The notes under the pieces were generated by a model. That model worked only from the letters and a program-made list of their open reading frames with translations, did no database searches and was not told where the DNA came from. Positions 9,046 through 18,143 of a stretch of 64,000 nt of DNA are shown here, in pieces. Position 1 is the stretch's first letter. Every line of letters starts with the position of its first letter. Both the position numbers and the translations under genes were made by a program. Origin of the DNA: Dyadobacter sp. Leaf189 (GTDB lineage: Bacteria; Bacteroidota; Bacteroidia; Cytophagales; Spirosomataceae); assembly GCF_001424405.1 (NCBI RefSeq), contig NZ_LMPS01000001.1, forward strand, positions 1,733,999-1,797,998, written 5' to 3'.

Positions 9046-12000
9046 TCAAAAACTTACTCTCAGACCCACTGTAAAAGCTCTCGGATTGGGGTAGGAGAAG
9101 AAATCCACGCCCGTTTGGCCGATGTTGTCGCCGCCTGTGCTGCCTTCGGGATCATAGCCCGGGTAGTCGGTGAAAGTGAAAAGGTTGGTAACATCCGCGT
9201 AAAGCGATAATCCCTGTAACCTGAGTTTCTCTGTGACAGTACCGGGAAATGTGTAAGCCAGGTTTACATTCCGGATGCGTATAAATGAACCATCGAACAT
9301 ATACTTGGTCGTTCCCGCGCTGAAACCGAATGCATAATCGTTGCGGATCGCACGTGCATATTTTCCGGCACCTGGGTTCTCCGGTGATTTCCAGCGATCG
9401 GCCATCACGGCAAGCTGGTTTTGCACACCTGCGCCATTCAGTGAAACCTCACCGCCCTGGAAGTACATTTCGTTACCCTGCGATCCGTAAATATTCACAC
9501 TTAACGCCAGGTTTTTGTATGAAAAACGGTGACCCATTCCCCAGGTGAATTTTGGCCAGGGATTTCCTACGATCATCCGGTCTGCCTGGGTAATAGTACC
9601 GCTGCCGTCTGCATCCTGAAAACGGTAGTCCCCCGGCTGCACCCGTGGGTGCTGAATGGGATTTGCTTTTACCTCTTCCTGCGTCTGGAAAATGCCCTGT
9701 ATGTTCAGTAACCTGAAACTCGCAATCGGCTGGCCGACTTCCGCGACCTGATAAGCCGAGGTATTAATGCGGGCAGATTCTGTATTCAGTTTTAAAACCT
9801 TGTTTCGGTTGATACTCAAATTCACATCTGATGTCCACCGGAAGTTGCCTTTGGCGATGTTCTCCGTGTTTAATGAAAATTCAATCCCTTTGTTTTCCAG
9901 CTCACCCACGTTTTGCACCGACGAAGAAAAGCCCGAAGCTGCGGGTAAGGCAACTGATAACAGCAGGTCTTTTTTATGCGTACGGTACGCGTCCACGGTC
10001 AGGGCAATCCTGTTTTTGAACAAAGCAAGGTCAACGCCCACATTGGTCTGGAAAGACTTTTCCCAGCTCAGTACATCATTGGCGAGGGTAGATGGCGAGA
10101 TACCCGAAATGTTGGAGCCATTGGAAACCATAGGAGATATGCCCAGCAAGCCCAGACTGGCGTAATTGCCGATCAGGTTATTACCCGACACCCCATAGCT
10201 GGCCCGGAGTTTCAGGTCGCTGACTGTGCTGCTGTTTTGCAGAAATGCTTCCTGCGACAGGCGGTAGGCAGCCGAAACGGAAGGAAATGCGCCCCATTTG
10301 TTTTTTGAACCAAACCGTGAGCTTCCATCCTGGCGCATGGTGGCAGTGAGCAGGTACTTGTCGTCAAAGGAGTAATTGAGGCGGGCAAACCACGACAACA
10401 TCGACCATTGTGACATGTAATCCGTTCCGGTTGTGACGATACCCGCTGCAAGGTAAGGCACATCGTCAGTAGGGAAATCGGTTGCGCCGGCTTGCAGCAC
10501 ATCGTCCGTATTTTTTTGGGCTGAAAAACCTACAAGTGCATCGAAATCATGCTTTTCGCCTACTTTCTTGCGGTAGTTCAATGTGTTTTCATTCAGCCAG
10601 TTGATGCTGTTGAATTTGGTAACACCGGCTACCGCCGCACCTGTCCGGCTGGTAGCGACGCCAATTTTGGAGGATTTCCAAAGACGTGTCTGGTTGCTGG
10701 AATAGTTGATACCGATGGTTGTTTTGAAAACCAAACCGTTCGCGATCTCATATTCCAGGTAATTATTGGTAAAAATATTGGCATTCTTCCGTTTGTCGGA
10801 AAACTCGTCGTTGATCAGCAATACGTGCTCCACCGGAATACCCGTCGTTGATGAGAATTCGGAATAGTAGCCGCCATTATCGTCGTAAACAGGAATGGTA
10901 GGGTCGGAGGCAACTGCCGCTGAGATGAGACCGCGGTGCTGCAAATGACCTTCTGCCCGGGCAAAATCACCAAATGAATATGTTCCCGAAAAGCTGGTTC
11001 CCAGTTTCAGTCGCGGCGTCAGGTTTACATCCAGGTTGGTCCGCATATTGAATTTCTTGAACTTAGAACCGATGATAATCCCATCCTGATCCAGGTATCC
11101 ACCCGAAACAAAATAGCGCATATCCCCTTTGTTACCGGTGGCCGAAAGCTGGTAGTTCTGTACCAGCGAGTTTCTGAAAATCAGGTCCTGCCAGTCGGTT
11201 CCATATCCATTGTCTGCAAACTGGTCCAGATTCCGGAAAGCGGGTTTTACATATTGACCAGTCCCGCGTTTTTCATTGGGATCACTCGCATTACCTCCCG
11301 TAAACACCCACGCATTATCACGGCCTTCCGCCACAAACTCGGCATATTGCCGTGGCGACATCAGATCCATTTTTTTGGCGAGCTGCTGCAAGCCCGTTGA
11401 GTGCTCAAAACTGATGTTGGAACGTCCCCGCGTTCCTCTTTTTGTATTAATGATCACCACACCATTGGCACCGCGCGAACCGTAGATCGCCGTCGCAGAA
11501 GCATCTTTCAAAACCTGAATGGACTCGATATCAGACGGATTAATCGTACTTAACGGGTTGACCCTGTTTACCGCACTCGCCCCGACAATGCCGTTTGCTG
11601 AATAAGAATCCGAAGCATAGTTGGCAACGCTGGAACCACCTCCGCCCGAGCCGATCGCAAAGCCGTCCACGACATAAAGCGGCTGGTTTCCACCGGTAAT
11701 GGAGTTCACACCACGGATCAAAACGTTGACATTTCCGCCCGGTGCACCCGAAGTTTGCGTGATCTGCACGCCGGCTATTTTCCCTTGCAGCATCTGGTCA
11801 AAACTGTTGGCAGCAGGTACAGGAACAAGGTCTTTTGCTGATATATTCACAATGGAGCCAGTCACATCTTTCTTGCGCTGCGTACCGTAACCGACTACCA
11901 CCACATCCTGTAATTGCTGCTCATCAGCTTTCAGGGCCACATTGATCACCGATTGACTGCCAACCACCACTTCCTGTGGAAGGTAACCGATGAAACTGAC

Positions 12001-12252
12001 CACGACCGTTGCACCTGAGCCGACGGTAAGCTGATAGCTTCCATTTGCATCGGAAGTAGTCCCGTTTGATCCGCCTTTTTCTGCAATCGTTGCACCGACC
12101 AGAGGTTGCTTGTCTTCGGCAGTGGTGATCACACCGCGTATTTCCTGTTTGCCCGCAACCTGCGCGAAAACCGTGCAGGCGGACGTCAGGATGAGCAGCA
12201 GCAAAAGACTGGAAAGCTGCCGGAAGCGTTGATTAATACACTTTTTCTTCAT
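9046..12252 (-). CDS. SusC/RagA TonB-linked outer membrane transporter (1068 aa)
   Basis: TonB-dependent importer of oligosaccharides. The start is taken at the ATG at 12252 (MKKKCINQRF), because this gives a normal signal peptide ending CTVFAQ; an upstream in-frame ATG at 12306 would add 18 residues of no obvious function. After the signal come a carboxypeptidase-D-like domain (IRGVITTAEDKQPLVGATI, VSFIGYLPQEVVVG), the VVVVGYGTQRKKDVTGS TonB-box region, a plug with NPSDIESIQVLKDASATAIYG and RGANGVVIINTKRG, and a long beta-barrel ending in a C-terminal phenylalanine. Unlike the SusC at 18144-21512 it has no STN domain, so it is not expected to signal to FecR. Confidence 0.96.
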   Translation of the reverse strand: MKKKCINQRFRQLSSLLLLLILTSACTVFAQVAGKQEIRGVITTAEDKQPLVGATIAEKGGSNGTTSDANGSYQLTVGSGATVVVSFIGYLPQEVVVGSQSVINVALKADEQQLQDVVVVGYGTQRKKDVTGSIVNISAKDLVPVPAANSFDQMLQGKIAGVQITQTSGAPGGNVNVLIRGVNSITGGNQPLYVVDGFAIGSGGGGSSVANYASDSYSANGIVGASAVNRVNPLSTINPSDIESIQVLKDASATAIYGSRGANGVVIINTKRGTRGRSNISFEHSTGLQQLAKKMDLMSPRQYAEFVAEGRDNAWVFTGGNASDPNEKRGTGQYVKPAFRNLDQFADNGYGTDWQDLIFRNSLVQNYQLSATGNKGDMRYFVSGGYLDQDGIIIGSKFKKFNMRTNLDVNLTPRLKLGTSFSGTYSFGDFARAEGHLQHRGLISAAVASDPTIPVYDDNGGYYSEFSSTTGIPVEHVLLINDEFSDKRKNANIFTNNYLEYEIANGLVFKTTIGINYSSNQTRLWKSSKIGVATSRTGAAVAGVTKFNSINWLNENTLNYRKKVGEKHDFDALVGFSAQKNTDDVLQAGATDFPTDDVPYLAAGIVTTGTDYMSQWSMLSWFARLNYSFDDKYLLTATMRQDGSSRFGSKNKWGAFPSVSAAYRLSQEAFLQNSSTVSDLKLRASYGVSGNNLIGNYASLGLLGISPMVSNGSNISGISPSTLANDVLSWEKSFQTNVGVDLALFKNRIALTVDAYRTHKKDLLLSVALPAASGFSSSVQNVGELENKGIEFSLNTENIAKGNFRWTSDVNLSINRNKVLKLNTESARINTSAYQVAEVGQPIASFRLLNIQGIFQTQEEVKANPIQHPRVQPGDYRFQDADGSGTITQADRMIVGNPWPKFTWGMGHRFSYKNLALSVNIYGSQGNEMYFQGGEVSLNGAGVQNQLAVMADRWKSPENPGAGKYARAIRNDYAFGFSAGTTKYMFDGSFIRIRNVNLAYTFPGTVTEKLRLQGLSLYADVTNLFTFTDYPGYDPEGSTGGDNIGQTGVDFFSYPNPRAFTVGLRVSF

Positions 12253-12327
12253 AGTGAAAAGGGATTTAGATATTAGCAAGAGGTTAATGCGCAATCCTGT
12301 AAACAATGAATCAGTGGGTCATTCTGG

Positions 12328-13824
12328 TTAATCTGCGCCGATAACGACGGCTTCCAGGTTGAGATAATTGGCCACTTTCACGATCGCACCCGCGTGATGC
12401 CCGACACCCAGTGCGAAATGGTGTGTTGGTCCTTCTTTCATCCATCTTTGCAGGAATGTCCGTACGTTGGGTTTGAAATAGCCCCGCGTGTTGGTGTTGC
12501 CGGTAGGAGGGATCGGTCCTTCAACAGACTGCCCCTCGGCAATTACAAACTTGAACTTTCCATCGTAAGTGGAGTTGATACTCAGCATGGTAATGGGCCC
12601 TTCCTTGATCTTGAACTCGACTCCCGCGCCGAATCCTGGTTTGCCATGGTATTTGGTTAAGCTGCGTAAAATCGGCTTACCGTCGGCAATGGCCACGTTA
12701 TGCGGACCATCGTGACCTACAAGTACAAACCCTTCCTTGAAATCGACGGGGTGGAACTCGGCGAAGCTACCGCCTATGCCTAAACGTTCCATGATCAGCA
12801 TCGCAAAACACGTTTTAAGGTCCGACTCCCCGCACATCGGAAAACCGGCGCCCGTCAGCAGTGAGTTACCCACGATCAGGTTTGACATCACTGTGCGCGT
12901 CTCGCTGTTTTCTGCACCTTCATAATAGTAGGCCAGCCCGTCGAGCTTTCTCTCCTGAATAAATTTTTCCAAAGCCACTGTTACCCGCGCAGCTGTTTCA
13001 AGATCCGAATCCCTCAGTTTCTCTGAAATGGGGTCAGAAACTGGATCGGGTGTTTCAAAGAAGTCGAGAATGCGTTCTTTAACCGGATCAATTTCCTCAG
13101 GAGTGGATTTCTGATACTGGGAGACAATCTCATGCGCTTCGCATTGTACAATGTGCGCGCCGAAATGGGCGGTGAGCATTGTTGCATCGGAATGCATATC
13201 CAGCATCGCCTCGATGGGGTGTCCGATGTGACCAATGCGTGAAGTTTTCAGATCATGTAAAACGGCGGCGATCCGGCAATACTCTTCAATCTGTGCGTCA
13301 GCCTCAGGATCATCGTACAGCGTGCCTATGATCATATCCGGCACCTTTTTGCCCATTCTCGCGGCCACTCCGGCAAATTCCGGAAGGGAGCAGATATCGT
13401 CATTGTAGAGCTGCATGTAGGTGGAAGCGCGGGTGTAATCCATTGCCTGGTCGGGCTGCAATGCCACGAGTACAATGGGCACATTGATGCTCTTGATCAC
13501 CACCCCGAAAGTGTTGGAAGTGGCGTAGGTGACCATATCGCAAAAGATCAGGTCGAGATTTGCCGCATTCAGCTTTGGTACCAGTTCATAGGCTTTCTCG
13601 ACATTATCCACCAGACCAAAATCAATGACTTCCGCGTAAGATCCGGTCTGGATCTTTTCGATAAAAACTGCCTGCTTCTGCATCATCGCGTCGAGCAGAC
13701 CATCGAACTGGCTCCAATATTTGTAGTAGCCAACGCCGAAAACGCCGATACGCGGGCGGGTAGGTTTGCGTTTTTCAACAATAGCGGCAGTTGCTTCCTG
13801 CCCGTTGGAGATGGGATTCACCAT
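12328..13824 (-). CDS. L-fucose/L-arabinose isomerase family protein (498 aa)
   Basis: Cytoplasmic aldose-ketose isomerase, without signal peptide. The N-terminal half has the Rossmann-like substrate domain (RPRIGVFGVGYYKYWSQF, LIFCDMVTYATSNTFG, IGHIGHPIEAMLDMHSD). The C-terminal half has conserved acidic and histidine residues suited to a divalent metal site: YYYEGAE, MCGESDLKTCFA, GHDGPHN and HHFALGVGHHAG. These correspond in order to the Glu, Glu, His, His ligands known in L-arabinose isomerases. The length matches AraA rather than the shorter RhaA. Placed between an MFS transporter and SusC, it likely converts the imported monosaccharide to its ketose. Which L-sugar it uses is not clear; no kinase or aldolase gene for the next steps is in the window. 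Confidence 0.85.
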   Translation of the reverse strand: MVNPISNGQEATAAIVEKRKPTRPRIGVFGVGYYKYWSQFDGLLDAMMQKQAVFIEKIQTGSYAEVIDFGLVDNVEKAYELVPKLNAANLDLIFCDMVTYATSNTFGVVIKSINVPIVLVALQPDQAMDYTRASTYMQLYNDDICSLPEFAGVAARMGKKVPDMIIGTLYDDPEADAQIEEYCRIAAVLHDLKTSRIGHIGHPIEAMLDMHSDATMLTAHFGAHIVQCEAHEIVSQYQKSTPEEIDPVKERILDFFETPDPVSDPISEKLRDSDLETAARVTVALEKFIQERKLDGLAYYYEGAENSETRTVMSNLIVGNSLLTGAGFPMCGESDLKTCFAMLIMERLGIGGSFAEFHPVDFKEGFVLVGHDGPHNVAIADGKPILRSLTKYHGKPGFGAGVEFKIKEGPITMLSINSTYDGKFKFVIAEGQSVEGPIPPTGNTNTRGYFKPNVRTFLQRWMKEGPTHHFALGVGHHAGAIVKVANYLNLEAVVIGAD

Positions 13825-13899
13825 TTAATTTGATGTTATGTGTTTTTCTTTAATTCTTAACGCACTAAGTTTTTTCGGGTAAAATTTTTTCTGCTGCCG

Positions 13900-15165
13900 T
13901 CATGGATCAGCTTTCAGTACAGCGGCATCGGCCGGACTGTCCATTGCTTCCCGGAACAGTGGCTGGATCCTGGGGATGAGGAACATAAATCCGATGAATG
14001 CGAGCGGGTAAAGTACCCCGCAGGCGATCCACATAGGTTTGTACGAATACTCCTGCACGATTTTTCCGATCAGCGGATTTACCAGCAAGCCTGAAATTGC
14101 CCCTGCTGTTCCCGAAAGTCCTACCACCGTGGAAGTTGCTCTTTGGCCAAAAACATCCGAAATGGAAGTGATGTAGTTGGTAATCCAGAAGCCGTGGGCG
14201 AACATATAGAGCGCCATCAAACCCACTGCTACATACACAGAGGAAACATATTCGGTAAATGGAACAGCCAGGGTTAAGGCGGCTGCTATGCCCATGACCA
14301 TTTTCCTCGCCTTATTGATGGTGAAGCCATTTTTAACCAATCTATCAGAAATGAATCCACCCAGAACATTGGAAACGCCCAGCGCCAGAAATGGTACCCA
14401 GAACAGATTTCCGATTTCCTGATAAGCCACTCCCCGCACTTCGCTGAGGTATTTTGGTATCCAGAACATCATAAAATACATCACCGGATCGAGCAGGAAA
14501 CGCATCAGTATAAACACCCAGGTTTCCTTTATTTTCAGTACGGAAAGCAGGGAGATAGCGGCTGTTTTCTGTTGGGTAAACTGCGTATTTACCTGCGAAA
14601 CAACATTTTTCCACGGTATCAGCAGCCAGCCGGCCACCCAAACTATACCAACCAGACCGGGTATCACAAAGCCTGCCCGCCAGCCATAGTGCTCAGAAAT
14701 CAGGATCGTGAGCGGCGGGGCAATCACAGCGCCGATCGCCGAGCCGCCGATGGCGATACCATTGGCAAAGGCCCTTTCTTTTTTGTCAAACCAATCATAA
14801 ACCGTTTTTGCTGCACCTGGAAAACAGGCTCCTTCACCTAACCCAAGCAAAAAGCGGAATGCAATAAGCTGCGGTAAAGAGTTCATCAGTCCGTGCATTG
14901 CATTGGCTAGCGACCATACGCCCACGGCTACTGCAAGACCCTTTTTGGCACCAACCCTGTCAATGATCCAGCCGCCCATGGTGAACATCAATGCGTAGCT
15001 GAGCAGGAAACTGGTGTTTACCCAGCCATATTCCACGTCTGTAAAATGGAATTCCTTCTGGATTTTGAGGATAGCAATGGAAAGCACCTGCCGGTCCAAA
15101 AAGCTCAGTCCTGTTGCTATGAACAGCATCAGGACAACAAACCAACGCATAGAGTGTAGTTTCAT
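13900..15165 (-). CDS. MFS transporter, ACS (hexuronate/sugar acid) type
   Basis: Inner membrane symporter with about 12 predicted membrane helices. The start is set at the ATG at 15165 (MKLHSMRWFVV), because the longer reading frame to 15225 would add residues encoded across the promoter elements described for this gene. Helix 1 carries GLSFLDRQVLSIA. The loop 2-3 motif IIDRVGAKKG and the segment FRFLLGLGEGACFPGAAKTVYDWF are typical of the ExuT/GudP-like anion:cation symporter group of the major facilitator superfamily. It begins a transcription unit with the isomerase and SusCD genes downstream, so it probably brings the released monosaccharide across the inner membrane. The substrate is not defined by sequence. 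Confidence 0.9.
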   Translation of the reverse strand: MKLHSMRWFVVLMLFIATGLSFLDRQVLSIAILKIQKEFHFTDVEYGWVNTSFLLSYALMFTMGGWIIDRVGAKKGLAVAVGVWSLANAMHGLMNSLPQLIAFRFLLGLGEGACFPGAAKTVYDWFDKKERAFANGIAIGGSAIGAVIAPPLTILISEHYGWRAGFVIPGLVGIVWVAGWLLIPWKNVVSQVNTQFTQQKTAAISLLSVLKIKETWVFILMRFLLDPVMYFMMFWIPKYLSEVRGVAYQEIGNLFWVPFLALGVSNVLGGFISDRLVKNGFTINKARKMVMGIAAALTLAVPFTEYVSSVYVAVGLMALYMFAHGFWITNYITSISDVFGQRATSTVVGLSGTAGAISGLLVNPLIGKIVQEYSYKPMWIACGVLYPLAFIGFMFLIPRIQPLFREAMDSPADAAVLKADP

Positions 15166-15193
15166 ATAACTTAACGCACTAACTAGAATCGAG

Positions 15194-15232
15194 TCAAAAA
15201 TAAATTCAAAAAATGCAATAAGCAAACGTTTG
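15194..15232 (-). promoter_or_regulatory. promoter with LacI/PurR-like palindrome overlapping the -33 box
   Basis: On the minus strand, TATTTTTG (plus 15195-15202) matches the Bacteroidota -7 box TAnnTTTG exactly. A TTTG (plus 15223-15226) lies 20 bases upstream, where the -33 box should be. The perfect 10-base palindrome CAAACGTTTG (15223-15232) covers the -33 box and has the central CG of LacI-family operators, close to the E. coli PurR core. Transcription would begin near 15189, about 24 bases before the MFS start codon. The promoter call is well supported by consensus and spacing; the identity of a bound repressor is inference, and no LacI gene is in the window. Confidence 0.65.
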
Positions 15233-15290
15233 GAAAATTATTTTGATTTTAGTTTCTGCCGGTCGACAGCACGTCGCAGCCGAGATATGT

Positions 15291-15326
15291 CACGATCGCA
15301 CCCGGACTTTACCGGATGCGATCGTG
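15291..15326 (-). terminator. strong hairpin after the FG-GAP gene
   Basis: Arms 15291-15305 (CACGATCGCACCCGG) and 15312-15326 (CCGGATGCGATCGTG) pair over 15 positions with a single mismatch around a 6-base loop. It lies 42 bases beyond the stop of the FG-GAP gene and before the MFS promoter, so a terminator or mRNA-end structure is likely. No T-run follows it on the minus strand, so it is not a classical intrinsic terminator. Confidence 0.5.
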
Positions 15327-15367
15327 CAAGAGTATATCAGAAGAAAATTCGCTTCGCCGCGGTAAGC

Positions 15368-16528
15368 TTATTCGTTGCCTTTATTGAAAAATACAGCCAG
15401 TCCGTCCTTCCCGGCGACGATAATGTCTTTCCGGCCGCTGCCGGTCAGGTCGGCTACGTCAAAGTACACACCGATTCCCTTGCCCTCACCGTAAGGGCCG
15501 TAGGAAATGACCTGCTTCACAAAAGCTTCGCCGTTCCATTTATAATAATATAACCCGATCAGATCCTTTTCGCCCGGGTCGCCGCCGTTGTGGGCGCGGT
15601 AGCGTTTGCCGGTGAGCAGCTCCATTTTACCGTCGCCGTCAAGGTCAATCCACGCCAGGGAATGGAATTGTGAGTTATCGGGATCAATGCTGTGTTTGGT
15701 CCAGCTGATTTTTCCGCCGCTGTTTTTCTGCTCGTACCAATGGAGGCCGTAGCTGTGCGCCTGGCCCACGATCACGTCATTTTTACCGTCGCCATTCACA
15801 TCCGCCACGATAATGGGAACGCTGGCATCGCCAAAATTGAAATCGTTGTGCGCGGTCCATTTGTCTTTCAGTACATTTGTAGGCGCTTCCAGCCAGCCTG
15901 TACTGATGATGATATCACCTCTTCCGTCGCCGTTAATATCTCCATAACCCAATCCGTGATCCTGGCGGTCTGCTATCTGGACTTTGGTGAATTTGCCGGT
16001 ACCTTTTCCATTCTGGTCTTTTTCCAGTTTGTAAAATTTGAGAGGCTGATTGGGGTTGTTAGGTACGATTTCCAATGTTCCGTCTCCGTCAATATCCCAC
16101 GCTCGGCCCGTTTCCACATTGCCCGTTTCATCTATGATATGGTCGGTCCAGGGTTTGTTATTGCCCGGGTTCTCGCGCCATAACAGTGATTTGTTGAACC
16201 AACCGCCGGTGATAATATCCATTTTCCCATCCCCATTCACGTCCATCGGCACAGTCAGGAATTCGTCCCAGTATTCGCCTACGCGCTTCACTTCGCCAAG
16301 GTAAGTCCGCTCCCAGAACTCGGGCCCCTTGTACCAGTACGAGCCGGAAACAATATCCGGTTTTCCATCATTATTGACGTCAAGAACGGCCACCGATTCA
16401 AAACTTTCGGAGGCGATCATTTTCTTCTCGAAACGGACAGGCGGCTGTGGCTTTGCCTGCTGCGCATTAGCCCCGGCTGCAACGAGCGTCGCGGTTAGCG
16501 CCAGGAAAGTGTTTTTACAGAAATACAT
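15368..16528 (-). CDS. secreted FG-GAP/VCBS repeat protein (386 aa)
   Basis: Signal peptide at residues 1-22 (ending AGANAQ), then seven repeats each centred on a calcium-loop motif: DVNNDGKPDIV, DVNGDGKMDII, DIDGDGTLEIV, DINGDGRGDII, DVNGDGKNDVI, DLDGDGKMELL and DLTGSGRKDII. Seven such repeats should close a seven-bladed beta-propeller with six well-formed Ca-binding loops; the seventh is degenerate. Many repeats end in an aromatic strand such as GLHWYEQ or LLWRENPG. Similar proteins occur beside SusCD genes and polysaccharide lyases or hydrolases, but the function is not established. No catalytic motif is visible, so glycan binding or a lyase-like role are both possible. It lies 87 bases downstream of a SusD gene. 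Confidence 0.85.
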   Translation of the reverse strand: MYFCKNTFLALTATLVAAGANAQQAKPQPPVRFEKKMIASESFESVAVLDVNNDGKPDIVSGSYWYKGPEFWERTYLGEVKRVGEYWDEFLTVPMDVNGDGKMDIITGGWFNKSLLWRENPGNNKPWTDHIIDETGNVETGRAWDIDGDGTLEIVPNNPNQPLKFYKLEKDQNGKGTGKFTKVQIADRQDHGLGYGDINGDGRGDIIISTGWLEAPTNVLKDKWTAHNDFNFGDASVPIIVADVNGDGKNDVIVGQAHSYGLHWYEQKNSGGKISWTKHSIDPDNSQFHSLAWIDLDGDGKMELLTGKRYRAHNGGDPGEKDLIGLYYYKWNGEAFVKQVISYGPYGEGKGIGVYFDVADLTGSGRKDIIVAGKDGLAVFFNKGNE

Positions 16529-16615
16529 GGAATATCAGGTAAGAAGTTTAAAAAATGTGCGGCGGCAACCTGCGTTGCCGGCCGCACGGGTCCAGGGTTT
16601 AGGGAATAGTAAAGG

Positions 16616-18109
16616 TCAGTAGCCCGGGTTTTGTTCCAGGTCAGGATTTACCTGAATTTCCAGGAACGGGATCGGGTATAGCAATTTGTTTTGGTCAAGA
16701 TTGTAAGTGGCTGCGGTGAGGTAATAGTAGCCCGGACTGGCTTTCAGTTTTGCGCCGTGTGCATTCATTACCGTAATCGCATTGCCGGTACGTACCAGGT
16801 CCAGCCAGCGTTTATTTTCGAAAGCAAGCTCCACGCGGCGCTCTTTCAGGATAGCCGCGCGCAATGCCGCCTGGTCTTTCGCAGGCGAATCTGCGAGCCC
16901 CGCACGTTTGCGTACCTGGTTCAGGAAACCGGCTGCATCAGCTGTTTTGCCTTGTTCGTTGGCAGCTTCGGCGTGCATAAGAAGTACTTCCGCGTACCGG
17001 TACACCGGGAAATTCTGGTTCGTTTGCCCGTAAATGGAGTGCGGGTACTGGTACTTTTTGATATAAGGCAAATTGACATAACTCGTATCCGAAACCAGCG
17101 AAGGACCGTTGATAAAGCCGATCGACGCATTAAAACGCTGGTCTTTGGTACGGTCTTCATAAGCGGCCAGCAGATCCTCCGTCGGCGTGTTCCAGCCTGA
17201 GCCAGGCGCGGTTTGCGAGCCGGTGGGTCCTTTGGTATACTGCGCGTGGTTGACGGTCAGCGGCACAAAGTAGTAGGGGAAATAGCTGTGCAAATTCAGC
17301 GTGGTACCTTCCAGAAACTGCGCTTCAAATACCGACTCTGCATTGTTTTTATTATTCGGGTCAAAAACGGAAGCATAGCTGCTCAGCAGTGAATAGCCAG
17401 TTACTTTGGCCAGTGAAGTTTCCGCGGCCGACCAGTTTTTCCTATTGAGATACACATCAGCGAGCAACGTGTTGGCTGCACCCGAAGTAGCCCTGCCAGG
17501 TTCCGCAGTGGCTTTGTCTGGTAATAATCCCGCCGCTTCGCTGGCGTCTTTGATGATCTGCTCGTAAATCTGTTCCGCTGAGGCGCGTGGCAGTGAGGCG
17601 GTGGCAAGATCCGAAGCGGGAACCAGGTGCAGCGGCACGCCGCCAAAGTTCCGCACAAGATCGAAATAGGCAAATGCACGGAGGAACAAGACCTGGCCTT
17701 TGAAATTAGCCACTACTTTGGGGTCAAATGTAGCATCGTCGATCACTGCCAGAACCTGGTTGGCGCGGTTGATCATGTCGAAATTGGAATAGTACTTGGC
17801 GGCCGTGATCGTATTTTCTGATCCGTTCGTAAACAAATCGATCTCTTCCGGGATCGGCGAGCGATAGTCGATATTGTAAAAGAAGTGGGTGTTGTCAGAG
17901 CGCATTTCGCCCATTGCCCAGCCCGATTCAGTGTTATAAAGTGCCTGCAAAGGCGCATAAGTGCCGTCCACAGCCTGCTTGAAATCCGATTCTGACTGGA
18001 AGAAATTGGAAGGGACTACCGCGTTTTGCGGCTCTATGCTCAGAAAGTCGCTGCAAGAGCCCAGTGCCGCAGCGGCGAATAATATTGCTGATAGGGTCTT
18101 TGATTTCAT
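16616..18109 (-). CDS. RagB/SusD-type glycan-binding lipoprotein (497 aa)
   Basis: Surface lipoprotein partner of the STN-type SusC just upstream (34-base gap). It has the lipobox ALGSC followed by SDFLSIEPQNAVVPSNFFQSE. The SusD core includes GQVLFLRAFAYFDLVRNFGGVPL, YRYAEVLLMHAEAANEQGK and ILKERRVELAFENKRWLDLVRTG, and the end is LLYPIPFLEIQVNPDLEQNPGY. The length is usual for the family. Its membership in the FecI/FecR-controlled unit suggests that it is induced by its own ligand. Confidence 0.95.
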   Translation of the reverse strand: MKSKTLSAILFAAAALGSCSDFLSIEPQNAVVPSNFFQSESDFKQAVDGTYAPLQALYNTESGWAMGEMRSDNTHFFYNIDYRSPIPEEIDLFTNGSENTITAAKYYSNFDMINRANQVLAVIDDATFDPKVVANFKGQVLFLRAFAYFDLVRNFGGVPLHLVPASDLATASLPRASAEQIYEQIIKDASEAAGLLPDKATAEPGRATSGAANTLLADVYLNRKNWSAAETSLAKVTGYSLLSSYASVFDPNNKNNAESVFEAQFLEGTTLNLHSYFPYYFVPLTVNHAQYTKGPTGSQTAPGSGWNTPTEDLLAAYEDRTKDQRFNASIGFINGPSLVSDTSYVNLPYIKKYQYPHSIYGQTNQNFPVYRYAEVLLMHAEAANEQGKTADAAGFLNQVRKRAGLADSPAKDQAALRAAILKERRVELAFENKRWLDLVRTGNAITVMNAHGAKLKASPGYYYLTAATYNLDQNKLLYPIPFLEIQVNPDLEQNPGY

Positions 18110-18143
18110 GACCTTATTGAATTTTAGAATGATGTCGGGAAAA

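Noticed and set aside
13825-13899. A separate promoter for the isomerase gene
   Set aside because: No CAAAnnTA (reverse TAnnTTTG) was found in the 75-base gap; co-transcription with the MFS gene is simpler.
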